This document shows positions 55,660 through 63,535 of a stretch of 64,000 nt of DNA, piece by piece (positions within the stretch are counted from its first letter, which is position 1; each line of letters opens with the position of its first letter). The position numbers and the translations under genes are program-made. Origin of the DNA: Apilactobacillus nanyangensis (GTDB lineage Bacteria; Bacillota; Bacilli; Lactobacillales; Lactobacillaceae). The notes under the pieces are model-generated. The model had not been told where the DNA came from, did no database searches, and worked only from the letters and a program-made list of their open reading frames with translations. The DNA lies in contig NZ_BOLX01000007.1 in NCBI RefSeq assembly GCF_016861915.1, forward strand, positions 1-64,000, written 5' to 3'.

Positions 55660-56127
55660 CTAGCTTTTGTATCTTAAATGATCAAGTATTGCTACCATTA
55701 TATTCGCTCTAATCTCATTTTCAAGTAGTTTGTTGCCAACGGCTAGTGTCTGCTTGTTAATAGATGCTAACACTAAATCGGCTTCATTGTCAGTAATTAG
55801 ATTATTTAACACCAAAGTGTTGATAATTGCCTTACCTTCACGTTGTGTTAAACCGTCGCCAATGGCATTAATCAGCGTATCTAAAATATCTATATTATCA
55901 AGAAGCTTAACCTTTTCAATGCGGATGTATCCACCGCCACCACGCTTACTTTCAACTACATATCCATTTTGAATGGTAAACCTAGTCTTAATAACGTAGT
56001 TAATTTGTGATGGAACAACATCGAAATGGCTGGCAATATCAGATCTACTTATTTCGACTCTCTCGTCTTCAGCAATCATTTCCTTTAAATACTTCTCAAT
56101 AATATCTGAAATATTTTTACCCTGCAT
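55660..56127 (-). CDS. ctsR: Heat-shock transcriptional repressor CtsR
   Basis: CtsR (155 residues) represses clp genes and is inactivated by heat or by McsB-type signals. It has the winged helix-turn-helix (SRSDIASHFDVVPSQINYVI) and the Gly-rich thermosensor wing KRGGGGYIRI. No mcsA or mcsB lies between it and clpC, as is usual in lactobacilli. Its own promoter carries a matching operator. Confidence 0.96.
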   Translation of the reverse strand: MQGKNISDIIEKYLKEMIAEDERVEISRSDIASHFDVVPSQINYVIKTRFTIQNGYVVESKRGGGGYIRIEKVKLLDNIDILDTLINAIGDGLTQREGKAIINTLVLNNLITDNEADLVLASINKQTLAVGNKLLENEIRANIMVAILDHLRYKS

Positions 56128-56142
56128 AATACCACCTCTTTC

Positions 56143-56159
56143 TCTGACTAATTCTGACT
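56143..56159 (-). promoter_or_regulatory. CtsR operator (tandem heptads)
   Basis: AGTCAGA-ATT-AGTCAGA on the minus strand matches the CtsR direct-repeat layout (two heptads, 3-nt spacer; consensus RGTCAAA), with G in place of A at position 6 in both copies. It lies just after the -10 element. Confidence 0.75.
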
Positions 56160-56162
56160 ATA

Positions 56163-56190
56163 ATTATACGGACTTATATAGAAAATGCAA
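56163..56190 (-). promoter_or_regulatory. Promoter of ctsR-clpC
   Basis: TTGCAT (56190-56185), 16 bp, TATAAT (56168-56163) on the minus strand, directly upstream of the CtsR heptads. Confidence 0.75.
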
Positions 56191-56214
56191 AGATTTTTAA
56201 CGATTTAGGAAAAC

Positions 56215-56250
56215 AAAAAAGAGAAAACAAATTAATGTTTTCTCTTTTAC
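56215..56250. terminator. Terminator of the tRNA cluster
   Basis: A perfect 13-bp stem (56217-56229 with 56236-56248, core GAGAAAACA) and 6-nt loop close the tRNA transcript before the ctsR promoter. Confidence 0.85.
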
Positions 56251-56259
56251 TTTATATTA

Positions 56260-56333
56260 TCGGGAAGACAGGATTCGAACCTGCGACCCCCTGGTCCCAA
56301 ACCAGGTGCTCTACCAAGCTGAGCTACTTCCCG
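56260..56333 (-). tRNA. tRNA-Pro (TGG)
   Basis: Acceptor stem CGGGAAG/CTTCCCG, discriminator A, anticodon loop TTTGGGA giving TGG, T-loop TTCGAAT. No CCA is encoded. It is the last of eight tRNAs. Confidence 0.95.
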
Positions 56334-56345
56334 AAAATAAAGAAA

Positions 56346-56419
56346 TGCACCCAGTAGGAGTCGAACCTACAACCTTCTGATTCGTAGTCAGACACTCTAT
56401 CCAGTTGCGCTATGGGTGC
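56346..56419 (-). tRNA. tRNA-Arg (ACG)
   Basis: Acceptor GCACCCA/TGGGTGC, discriminator A, anticodon stem TCTGA/TCAGA with loop CTACGAA giving ACG (A34 is normally read as inosine). Confidence 0.95.
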
Positions 56420-56443
56420 ATAATAGTATTAAATTATTTAAAA

Positions 56444-56529
56444 TGCCGAGGACCGGGATCGAACCGGTACGGTTATCACTAACCGCAGGATTTTAAGTCC
56501 TGTGCGTCTGCCAATTCCGCCACCCCGGC
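56444..56529 (-). tRNA. tRNA-Leu (TAA)
   Basis: 86-nt class II tRNA with a long variable arm (CGGTTAGTGATAACCG); acceptor GCCGGGG/CCTCGGC with one wobble pair; loop CTTAAAA gives anticodon TAA. Confidence 0.95.
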
Positions 56530-56542
56530 AGAACTATGCAAA

Positions 56543-56614
56543 AGCGGAAGACGGGATTCGAACCCGCGACCCCCACCATGGCAAGGTGATGTTCTACCAC
56601 TGAACTACTTCCGC
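56543..56614 (-). tRNA. tRNA-Gly (GCC)
   Basis: Acceptor GCGGAAG/CTTCCGC, discriminator T, anticodon loop TTGCCAT giving GCC. Confidence 0.95.
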
Positions 56615-56618
56615 ATAA

Positions 56619-56692
56619 TGCCGACTAGATGATTCGAACACCCGACCTCTTCATTACTAGTGAAGCGCTCTAGCCAACTGAGCTAAGTCGGC
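56619..56692 (-). tRNA. tRNA-Thr (AGT)
   Basis: Acceptor GCCGACT/AGTCGGC, discriminator A, anticodon stem CTTCA/TGAAG with loop CTAGTAA giving AGT. The T-stem GGGTG/CATCT holds two G-U wobble pairs, weaker than its neighbours. Confidence 0.9.
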
Positions 56693-56713
56693 AGCAATTA
56701 TGCAAATTGCAAA

Positions 56714-56797
56714 TGCGGGCGAAGGGATTCGAACCCCCACTTCCATAAGGAAACTAGAACCTAAATCTAGCGCGTCTGCCAGTTCCGCCACGCCCGC
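56714..56797 (-). tRNA. tRNA-Leu (TAG)
   Basis: 84-nt class II tRNA with a long variable arm; acceptor GCGGGCG/CGCCCGC; anticodon stem CTAGA/TCTAG with loop TTTAGGT giving TAG. Confidence 0.95.
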
Positions 56798-56832
56798 ATG
56801 ATTATATTAAAATGTATATGGCATAGAGCCAA

Positions 56833-56905
56833 TGAGCCGTGGCAGGTTCGAACTGCCGACCCTCTGATTAAAAGTCAGATGCTCTACCGGCTGAGCTAAC
56901 GGCTC
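56833..56905 (-). tRNA. tRNA-Lys (TTT)
   Basis: Acceptor GAGCCGT/ACGGCTC, discriminator A, anticodon stem TCTGA/TCAGA with loop CTTTTAA giving TTT. Confidence 0.95.
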
Positions 56906-56908
56906 ATA

Positions 56909-56981
56909 TGGAGGATACAGGGCTCGAACCTGTGACCTCCTGCTTGTAAGGCAGATGCTCTCCCAACTGAGCTAATCCTCC
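56909..56981 (-). tRNA. tRNA-Val (TAC)
   Basis: Acceptor GGAGGAT/ATCCTCC, discriminator A, anticodon loop CTTACAA giving TAC. It is the first tRNA of the cluster in transcription order. Confidence 0.95.
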
Positions 56982-57022
56982 ATGAGGTCTTTCAAGTTAT
57001 CTCTTAACAAGACAACTATTTA

Positions 57023-57051
57023 ATAATATCATTTCCAACAATCAATGTCAA
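57023..57051 (-). promoter_or_regulatory. Proximal promoter of the tRNA cluster
   Basis: TTGACA (57051-57046), 17 bp, TATTAT (57028-57023) on the minus strand, about 40 nt before tRNA-Val. Confidence 0.75.
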
Positions 57052-57118
57052 CAAGAAATTTTACTTAATTGTTGATATGACTTGCTTCTGAGCCGTTCTC
57101 TTTAACTCAACAAAAAAC

Positions 57119-57147
57119 ATTATATCTAAATTTCGTCCGTCTGTCTA
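57119..57147 (-). promoter_or_regulatory. Distal promoter of the tRNA cluster
   Basis: TAGACA (57147-57142), 17 bp, TATAAT (57124-57119) on the minus strand, 96 bp above the proximal promoter, giving an rrn-like tandem arrangement. Confidence 0.7.
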
Positions 57148-57164
57148 CCCCCTTTTTCAAAAAA

Positions 57165-57198
57165 ATAAAAAAGCGACAATCTTTCGATTATCGCTTTA
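57165..57198 (-). terminator. Terminator of serS
   Basis: AAGCGACAATC (57171-57181) and GATTATCGCTT (57186-57196) pair around TTTC with one wobble; a long T-rich run follows on the minus strand. Confidence 0.88.
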
Positions 57199-57213
57199 AT
57201 AGAAACTATTCAA

Positions 57214-58497
57214 TTAGTCTTCTTTTTCAATCTTAGTCTTACCACCCATGTATGGTTGTAGTACTTCTGGAATGTTGATTGATCCATCTTCATTTTGGAA
57301 GTTTTCTAAGATAGCAGCTACCGTTCTACCAACGGCTAAACCAGAACCGTTTAGAGTGTGAACGTATTGTAGCTTACCGTTTTCATCCCTGTATTGGATG
57401 TGTGCACGACGTGCTTGGAAGTCTGTTGTGTTTGAACAACTTGAGATTTCACGGTAACGACCTTGGGCTGGCATCCATACTTCGATGTCATGAGTCATTG
57501 CCGCTGTGAAACTCATGTCACTAGTAGTTAGTGTGATTACGTGGTAAGGAATACCCAACATCTTCAATAGGTCTTCGGCATGAGCAGTGATACTTTCTAG
57601 TGCATCCCATGATTGTTCAGGCTTAGTGAATTGAACCATTTCAACCTTGTTAAATTGGTGTAAACGAATTAAACCTCTAGTATCTCTTCCGGCACTTCCG
57701 GCTTCTGATCTAAATGCTGGTGATAATGCAGTGAACTTAACTGGTAGCTTGTCTGCATCCATTACTTCGTCTCTGTAGTAGTTTACCAATGGTACTTCAG
57801 CTGTAGGAATCATTGTTAAATCACTGTCAGCAATTTCGAAACCGGCTTTTGTTTCCTTAAACTTAGGGAATTGACCAGTACCAAACATTGAAGCTGAGTT
57901 AACCATGTATGGTGGTAACACTTCTTTGTAGCCTGCTTTTGCGTTTTGATCTAAGTAGAAGTTGTAGATGGCACGTTCTAGTTGTGCACCTGCACCCATG
58001 TAGTAGACAAAACGGCTACCGGCAACCTTAGCACTTGCTTCGAAGTCTAAGATGCCAAGCTTTTCACCTAAGTCCCAGTGATGCTTTGGTTCGAAGTCAA
58101 AATTACGAGGTTCACCGTATTTTCTTAGTTCAACGGCACCTTCTTCAGTCAAACTTACAGGAACATCATCAGCCGGAATGTTTGGTAAGTGTGCAGCTAA
58201 GTCTTGTTGATCTTGTTCAACCTTTTCAAGTCGTTCATCTAGTTCCTTAACTTCCTTACCTACTTGTTGCATTTCAGCGATTGCGTCAGAAGCGTCTTCC
58301 TTGTTACGCTTTGCTTCAGCAATTTTCTTTGATACATCGTTCTTTTTAGCTTTTAATCCTTCACTTTTTACGATTAGTTCACGACGTTTTTCATCGTATC
58401 CTAATAGTTCATCGATTGTTTCAGCTTTGATATTTCTAGTAGCTAACTTTTCCTTTACCCAGTCAGCGTTTTGACGAATCATTTTCATATCTAGCAT
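57214..58497 (-). CDS. serS: Seryl-tRNA synthetase
   Basis: SerS (427 residues) charges tRNA-Ser. It has the N-terminal coiled-coil arm (about 27-100, with [16 protein letters not shown]), and class II motifs 2 and 3 ([37 protein letters not shown]). The ATG at 58497 follows GGAGG; an open frame extends 31 codons back into the leader without homology. It is regulated by the T-box upstream. Confidence 0.96.
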   Translation of the reverse strand: MLDMKMIRQNADWVKEKLATRNIKAETIDELLGYDEKRRELIVKSEGLKAKKNDVSKKIAEAKRNKEDASDAIAEMQQVGKEVKELDERLEKVEQDQQDLAAHLPNIPADDVPVSLTEEGAVELRKYGEPRNFDFEPKHHWDLGEKLGILDFEASAKVAGSRFVYYMGAGAQLERAIYNFYLDQNAKAGYKEVLPPYMVNSASMFGTGQFPKFKETKAGFEIADSDLTMIPTAEVPLVNYYRDEVMDADKLPVKFTALSPAFRSEAGSAGRDTRGLIRLHQFNKVEMVQFTKPEQSWDALESITAHAEDLLKMLGIPYHVITLTTSDMSFTAAMTHDIEVWMPAQGRYREISSCSNTTDFQARRAHIQYRDENGKLQYVHTLNGSGLAVGRTVAAILENFQNEDGSINIPEVLQPYMGGKTKIEKED

Positions 58498-58520
58498 AGT
58501 AAATACCTCCAATTTTGCAA

Positions 58521-58735
58521 ATAAAAAAGAAGACCTCCATCCATTGGGACGAAGGTCTTCTTTTCGCGGTACCACCCAAGTTCTTAGCACATGCTAAACA
58601 CTCGTTTGGAGATAACGGTCACCTGCCGTGTAGCATTACCTACCCGCTTTTGCGTATGCCGGAATTTCGACTTGCAATTCACACCAACCATTGCATCTCT
58701 TTGTTGTCTACTTAAAAACATACCTTGCGTTTATT
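58521..58735 (-). ncRNA. T-box riboswitch of serS
   Basis: The minus strand carries the T-box AACTTGGGTGGTACCGCG (58582-58565), a stem-I AGAGA/GGTGTGAA region and a terminator (58564-58525) with arms AGAAGACCT/AGGTCTTCT and a T-run. Uncharged tRNA-Ser would favour the antiterminator. A TCC triplet at 58663-58661 (in AAATTCCGG) is the likely serine specifier. Confidence 0.92.
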
Positions 58736-58774
58736 TGTTAAATCAATAATATTATAAAAAAAGGTGATTGGCAA

Positions 58775-59416
58775 CTATTTTAAGTTCAATTCAGCAATTT
58801 TTTCGTCAATTTGTTTTAGAACTGCTGCTAGGTCTTCATCGTTTTCGATAAAGTCAAACTTATCACCATCGATTTGCATCTTAGGAGACAAGTCATAGTT
58901 GTCATACCAGTCGTTGTATCGACTATTTAAGTCTTGGTAATAATTGTATAGTTCCGGATCTTTATCAACTTGTTCATAACTTCTACCACGTTTTTTGATT
59001 CGTTTTAACATGGTATCAAATGAAATGTTAATGTGGATTAATAGATCTGGGTTCTTTTGGTTCAATGAACCAGGAATTTCTTCCATCATGTTTTCCAGCA
59101 ACGAATCGTAAATGTCAGCTTCAGTTGAAGTGGCACGTTTCATATCAGCATTCAATCTAAATAGTAATGAATCTTCGTAGATTGAACGGTCCATCACACT
59201 TAACTTTTCGTTGTGGGCCTTTTCAATATTGTTCAAACGGGTATTTAAGAAGTAGATTTGCAATAAGAATGCATACTTCTTAGGATCCTTGTAAAACAAT
59301 GGAAGAATTTCGTTATCGTCCACTGATTCATAATACCCAGTTGAATCAAGATGAGCAGATAGGATCTTAGTTAAAGAGGTTTTTCCGGCTCCAATGGTTC
59401 CAGCAAGTACTATCAT
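58775..59416 (-). CDS. Deoxynucleoside kinase (deoxyadenosine/deoxyguanosine kinase family)
   Basis: This 213-residue kinase phosphorylates deoxynucleosides in salvage. The P-loop GTIGAGKTS (6-14), the VMDRS motif near 75 and the lid KKRGRSYE are all present. Lactobacilli carry dGK/dAK enzymes of this type, but the base preference is not readable here. It has its own AAGGAG site and lies behind the lysP terminator. Confidence 0.9.
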   Translation of the reverse strand: MIVLAGTIGAGKTSLTKILSAHLDSTGYYESVDDNEILPLFYKDPKKYAFLLQIYFLNTRLNNIEKAHNEKLSVMDRSIYEDSLLFRLNADMKRATSTEADIYDSLLENMMEEIPGSLNQKNPDLLIHINISFDTMLKRIKKRGRSYEQVDKDPELYNYYQDLNSRYNDWYDNYDLSPKMQIDGDKFDFIENDEDLAAVLKQIDEKIAELNLK

Positions 59417-59497
59417 AATAATCTCCTTAATTTCATTTTCTAATATACTATTTTAATACATTCAGTTCGTTTTGAATATGAAGAAATTAATGGCAAA

Positions 59498-59530
59498 CAA
59501 AAAAGATGCCGTTAAAACGGCATCTTCATT
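59498..59530 (-). terminator. Terminator of lysP
   Basis: AAGATGCCGT (59503-59512), loop TAAA, ACGGCATCTT (59517-59526), followed on the minus strand by TTTTTTG. Confidence 0.9.
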
Positions 59531-59533
59531 ATA

Positions 59534-60994
59534 TTATTTTTCTTCTTCGTCTCTTAAATCAGAAGGAGATACATCAACCTTGTCTAGAGGAATTAGATGT
59601 GTCTTGTGCTTAATCTTGTAACCAATGTATAGGATTAATACAAGTGGTACTGAGATATAAGTAATTCCGATTTGTTCCCAATCCCAGTTAGCAAATGAGG
59701 TTACGTTTTGACCACAGATAACTAGGATACATAGAATCAAAGTGATGATTGGTCCAATTGGGAACCAAGTAGCATGGTACTTCAATTCATCTAGTGAATG
59801 ACCTTGTTTGATGAAAGCTCTTCTGAAACGGTAATGTGATAAAGCAATCCCAACCCATGCGATAAAACCAGTTAGACCAGAAGCGGCAACTAACCATAGG
59901 TAAATTTGTGGACCTTCAATACTTGTAATAAAAGTAAGCAACGAAATTACAGTAGTAACAGTCAACGCTAGAACTGGAATGCCGTGACGATTAGTCTTTC
60001 CCAATAGTCTTGGAGCAAATCCTTGGTGAGCCATTGAGTAAAGCATTCTAGTAGATGCATACATTCCAGAGTTAGCTGATGAAATAACTGAAGTTAAGAT
60101 AACAGCATTCATAACGGAAGCAGCTGCTGCTAGACCCGCTCGTTTGAATACGATTGTAAATGGACTAATTGCAACATCGGTAGCACTTGAACCTAATAGA
60201 TCAGGACTAGTGTAAGGAATAATTGCACCAATTACAAAGATTGCTAGGATGTAGAATAAGATAATTCTCCAGAAAACATCCTTGATAGCACGTGGAACGG
60301 CTTCCCTTGGGTTATCCGATTCACCAGCAGTAATCCCAACCAATTCAGTCCCTTGGAATGAGAAACCAGCGACAACGAATACCGCTAAAATCATTGGGAA
60401 ACCACCAACAAATGGCGCTTGCTTGTAAGTGAAGTTAGATAAACCAATGTAGTGGCCACCCATGATACCAAAGATAGTAAGAACACCAACGGCTAGGAAG
60501 ATAAAGATTGTAATAACCTTAATCAATGACATCCAGAATTCTGTTTCACCAAATGACTTAACAGATAGTGCGTTAACACAAAGGATTAGCGCTAATGTAA
60601 TCGCACTGAAAATCCAACCTGGCATGTGTGGTAACCAGAACTTCATTACTAGGGCTGCTGTTGAAATATCAACGGCAACGGTAATGGCCCAGTTGAACCA
60701 GTAGTTCCAACCCATGGCAAATCCAAGTGCTGGATCAACATACTTACCTGCGTATGCTGCGAATGAACCAGAAATAGGTGTGTTGGTTGCCATTTCACCT
60801 AAACTAGTCATTAAGAAGTAAACCATTAGTCCCATTAATAAGTATGCAACTAATGCTCCACCGGGTCCAGCTTGACTAATAACTGAACCAGAGGCAACGA
60901 ATAGACCAGTACCGATTGAACCACCTAAGGCAATCATAGATACGTGTCTAGTCTTTAGACCTCTTTTTACATGATTATTTGAGTTTTCACTCAT
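59534..60994 (-). CDS. lysP: Lysine-specific permease (APC superfamily)
   Basis: This 486-residue permease has about twelve membrane segments. The opening HVSMIALGGSIGTGLFVASG, the GPGGALVAYLLMGLMVYFL stretch and GWNYWFNWAITVAVDISTA closely resemble LysP. The lysine riboswitch directly upstream supports lysine as substrate. The ATG at 60994 is 10 nt after GAGGG; an in-frame GTG at 61006 lies in that site. It is a single-gene unit. Confidence 0.92.
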   Translation of the reverse strand: MSENSNNHVKRGLKTRHVSMIALGGSIGTGLFVASGSVISQAGPGGALVAYLLMGLMVYFLMTSLGEMATNTPISGSFAAYAGKYVDPALGFAMGWNYWFNWAITVAVDISTAALVMKFWLPHMPGWIFSAITLALILCVNALSVKSFGETEFWMSLIKVITIFIFLAVGVLTIFGIMGGHYIGLSNFTYKQAPFVGGFPMILAVFVVAGFSFQGTELVGITAGESDNPREAVPRAIKDVFWRIILFYILAIFVIGAIIPYTSPDLLGSSATDVAISPFTIVFKRAGLAAAASVMNAVILTSVISSANSGMYASTRMLYSMAHQGFAPRLLGKTNRHGIPVLALTVTTVISLLTFITSIEGPQIYLWLVAASGLTGFIAWVGIALSHYRFRRAFIKQGHSLDELKYHATWFPIGPIITLILCILVICGQNVTSFANWDWEQIGITYISVPLVLILYIGYKIKHKTHLIPLDKVDVSPSDLRDEEEK

Positions 60995-61043
60995 AGTGTA
61001 TTTCACCCTCTATAAAAATTTCTAAGAGGTGCCGATAATAACT

Positions 61044-61278
61044 AAAAAAGTCTCTTCCTGTAAACACAAGAAGAGACCATAATAATTTCTTTTAATTATT
61101 GATCACAAAGCACTCCGTAGCATAACCACGACAGTCTCTAGCCTATTAAGCTAGAACCCAACGGACTCGATTCATAAAGGAAACGGTCGTTTCGGCAGGC
61201 ATCCCCTTTCACCTTCAATCACAGTCGCTTTATCGACTCATGATGGCTACTAATGTCAGCTGCGCCTCTTCTTAGATT
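61044..61278 (-). ncRNA. Lysine riboswitch (L box)
   Basis: The minus strand shows the conserved lysine-aptamer blocks: AGAGGCGC, GTGAAAGGGGATGCC-GCCGAA, TTGGGTT, GACTGTCGTGG and GGAGTGCTTT. An expression-platform terminator follows (61077-61044, GTCTCTTC-TTGT against ACAGGAAGAGAC with a T-run). Lysine binding should stop transcription of lysP. Confidence 0.95.
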
Positions 61279-61286
61279 TCTAGAAT

Positions 61287-61315
61287 ATTATATATTAATG
61301 CGGACTTGATTACAA
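61287..61315 (-). promoter_or_regulatory. Promoter of the lysP riboswitch transcript
   Basis: TTGTAA (61315-61310), 17 bp, TATAAT (61292-61287) on the minus strand, just after the acetyltransferase stop. Confidence 0.65.
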
Positions 61316-61317
61316 CA

Positions 61318-61821
61318 TTATTTTACTTTCATTTCAAAAACTAGATTGTCGTCGTATTCATCCACCTGTGCAAAACCTAAACTGTGTAAAACTTTTTGTG
61401 AAGGTAAATTATGGGCTTCAACCGTTGCCTCTACCACCTTTACTGGTGCTGATAGGTTATCAATCACTTGGCCTAATGCATAGGTCATGTATCCACGCTG
61501 TTGATAACTTGTGTTGATAAAGTAGCCTAATTCTATATTTTCATAATCCGGTTCGAAGTTATCCCCAATTTCCGGAAAAATATTAATTATCCCAATTAGT
61601 TTTCCACCGTTGATAAGTCGAATTGCGTAGGTTTTATTGGTATCATTTTCTGATTCAAACAGCATATGCGCCTTTCTTTCATCAGTAACTGGCTCAAAGC
61701 CGGTCTTTTTAGCTAGTTGTTCATCGCGCATCATTTCATAATAGTCAGCAAAGTCATCTGTGCGTAACTCGGTGACTTCAACTTCTTTTTCAGGTGAATT
61801 GTTCTTTTTATCCACAATCAT
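61318..61821 (-). CDS. GNAT-family N-acetyltransferase
   Basis: This 167-residue protein has the RimJ/RimL-type GNAT layout: beta strands with IELGYFINTSYQQRGYMTYAL holding the acetyl-CoA Q/RxxGx motif (QQRGYM), and the final VLHSLGFAQVDEY. The acceptor substrate is unknown. The ATG follows AGGAG by only 3 nt, so a GTG at codon 3 is a possible start. It diverges from the hydrolase gene. Confidence 0.82.
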   Translation of the reverse strand: MIVDKKNNSPEKEVEVTELRTDDFADYYEMMRDEQLAKKTGFEPVTDERKAHMLFESENDTNKTYAIRLINGGKLIGIINIFPEIGDNFEPDYENIELGYFINTSYQQRGYMTYALGQVIDNLSAPVKVVEATVEAHNLPSQKVLHSLGFAQVDEYDDNLVFEMKVK

Positions 61822-61870
61822 TATCTCCTTGCGTTAAAATATATGTAAAACATATTTGAGAGGTGCTTAC

Positions 61871-62680
61871 ATGAGAATCATCAGAGAATCGATTCGTCAA
61901 AACTCAAACGCTTTTCTTCAAGGATATCTTAAATCCGCAGATGTGCAAACTAATCAATACAAATATCCTGCCGTAATCATCGTCCCCGGCGGATCTTATA
62001 CCCACATTTCACTTCATCAAGCTGAAAGTTTTGCGCTCAACTTCAGTGCTAACGGTTATCAAAGCTTCTACTTAAGATATACATTCGAACAAGAAGCAAT
62101 GCCACTAATGCCTAATCCATTAGAGGAATTAGCCAACAGTATCAAATTTATTCGTGAACACGCCAACGAATTTAACATTGATGAAAACAGAATCGTGATT
62201 GCTGGATTCTCAATCGGTGGTCATATCTGTAGTCTTTATAATGATTTTTATCACACTAACTGGATGCAAAAACTAGCCGGTGTGGATAACGCAGATATTT
62301 TAAAACCAAATGCAGTTATCCTAAGCTACCCTGTGACTAACTTAACCTGTGGTTTTCCAAAGGATAAGGAAAGCATCCTAAACTGGGTATCAGATGACCA
62401 ACAAATCAAGGCCGACGAACACGTTTCAACTAAAAACATGCCAACATTTATCTGGCATACTGCTGATGATCCATTCGTTCCTGTAGAAAACGCACTAAAG
62501 TATTCCATCAAGTTAAATGAATACAACGTGGATAACGAATTACACATCTTCCACCACGGTCCTCACGGAATGGGCCTCGCCAATAACATTACATCCTGGA
62601 ATGAAGATTCCAATAACGCTCGTGTCGCTAAATGGTTCGACTTAGCCATTACCTGGTTAGACGAAATTTTCTCAAAATAA
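61871..62680 (+). CDS. Alpha/beta hydrolase (esterase-like)
   Basis: This 269-residue cytosolic hydrolase has the esterase fold: oxyanion segment VPGGSY (38-43), nucleophile Ser114 in GFSIGG (112-117), an Asp in HTADDPFVP and a His in HHGPHGMG. It is similar to acetyl-esterase/xylanase-type proteins; the substrate is not known. The ATG at 61871 is preceded by GAGAGGTG; an upstream in-frame TTG lies within the leader. Confidence 0.85.
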   Translation: MRIIRESIRQNSNAFLQGYLKSADVQTNQYKYPAVIIVPGGSYTHISLHQAESFALNFSANGYQSFYLRYTFEQEAMPLMPNPLEELANSIKFIREHANEFNIDENRIVIAGFSIGGHICSLYNDFYHTNWMQKLAGVDNADILKPNAVILSYPVTNLTCGFPKDKESILNWVSDDQQIKADEHVSTKNMPTFIWHTADDPFVPVENALKYSIKLNEYNVDNELHIFHHGPHGMGLANNITSWNEDSNNARVAKWFDLAITWLDEIFSK

Positions 62681-62712
62681 AAGAACTGATGAAATCCATC
62701 AGTTCTTTTTTA
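62678..62712. terminator. Bidirectional terminator between the hydrolase and PAP2 genes
   Basis: AAGAACTGATG (62681-62691), 5-nt loop, CATCAGTTCTT (62697-62707), with A- and T-runs, serving two convergent genes. Confidence 0.9.
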
Positions 62713-63381
62713 TTATAGATATGAATGTAAAACTGGACGCCAGTTTTGTTTTAATCTTGGCGCATATTTTACATATAACATTTCAGAAATTTGTACCCAT
62801 GTGTAACCGATTAATACGGCACCAACAGTATCAGTTGGGTAATGGGCGTTTAGATAGATTCTAGAAATCATTACTAATAATACGAATAAGAATGTTAATA
62901 CGTATAGTAATCTTCTAAGCCAATTTCTTTCAATATTTGGAAGAATGACAATCCATACCACCGCAATAACAATGAAGATACCTAGAACGTGGCCACTTGG
63001 GAAACTAAAACCAGTATCAGAAGCACTGTGGAAGATTGGACGATCACGTCTTACAATGTTCTTCACAATAAATCCGATTACATCTCCACCAGCTAAAGTA
63101 AAGATTCCCCATAGGGCTTGTAACTTAAACTTAAACCCCCACATGAAGAATGCAAGCACAAGAATCCAAATGATATCCATCTTTGGACTGGCTAATGTTG
63201 TAGCCATGTGCATGATTGTATCTTTGAACCCACCGGTTGTTTTTTGGATTTGACCAATAAAAATTGAGTCAAGAAATCTTAGATAACCTGAGTCAATGAT
63301 TACAGAAATAGCAACAAATAATGATAAAACTAACCCACCAAAAGCCTTGACACCGCGGGCATAATCCTTATCGATGATCAT
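62713..63381 (-). CDS. PAP2-family membrane phosphatase
   Basis: This 222-residue integral membrane protein has about five to six spans and the three PAP2 motifs: KNIVRRDRP, PSGH (in FSFPSGHVLG) and SRIYLNAHYPTD. It is likely a phosphatidylglycerol-phosphate or undecaprenyl-pyrophosphate phosphatase. The exact substrate is not shown. GAGG lies before the ATG. Confidence 0.88.
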   Translation of the reverse strand: MIIDKDYARGVKAFGGLVLSLFVAISVIIDSGYLRFLDSIFIGQIQKTTGGFKDTIMHMATTLASPKMDIIWILVLAFFMWGFKFKLQALWGIFTLAGGDVIGFIVKNIVRRDRPIFHSASDTGFSFPSGHVLGIFIVIAVVWIVILPNIERNWLRRLLYVLTFLFVLLVMISRIYLNAHYPTDTVGAVLIGYTWVQISEMLYVKYAPRLKQNWRPVLHSYL

Positions 63382-63492
63382 AGCGCATCGATCCTCCTAA
63401 TCACTTTTTAATGCCATTATACCACAGCTACCTCTATTCTTAAGGGAATTTTCTAATTTTAAAACTTGGATAGGTGCATTAAAACTAATAAT

Positions 63493-63501
63493 TGTTATAA
63501 T
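63493..63501 (+). promoter_or_regulatory. Extended -10 promoter of the TauE/SafE gene
   Basis: TGTTATAAT (63493-63501) is an extended -10 element, 35 nt before the start codon; no strong -35 is visible. Confidence 0.5.
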
Positions 63502-63535
63502 ATTAAGTAATTTATAATTTTAGGAGGAGCTACAA

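Noticed and set aside
56982-57213. A 5S rRNA upstream of the tRNA cluster
   Set aside because: The 232-bp gap contains promoters and the serS terminator but no 5S-like sequence.
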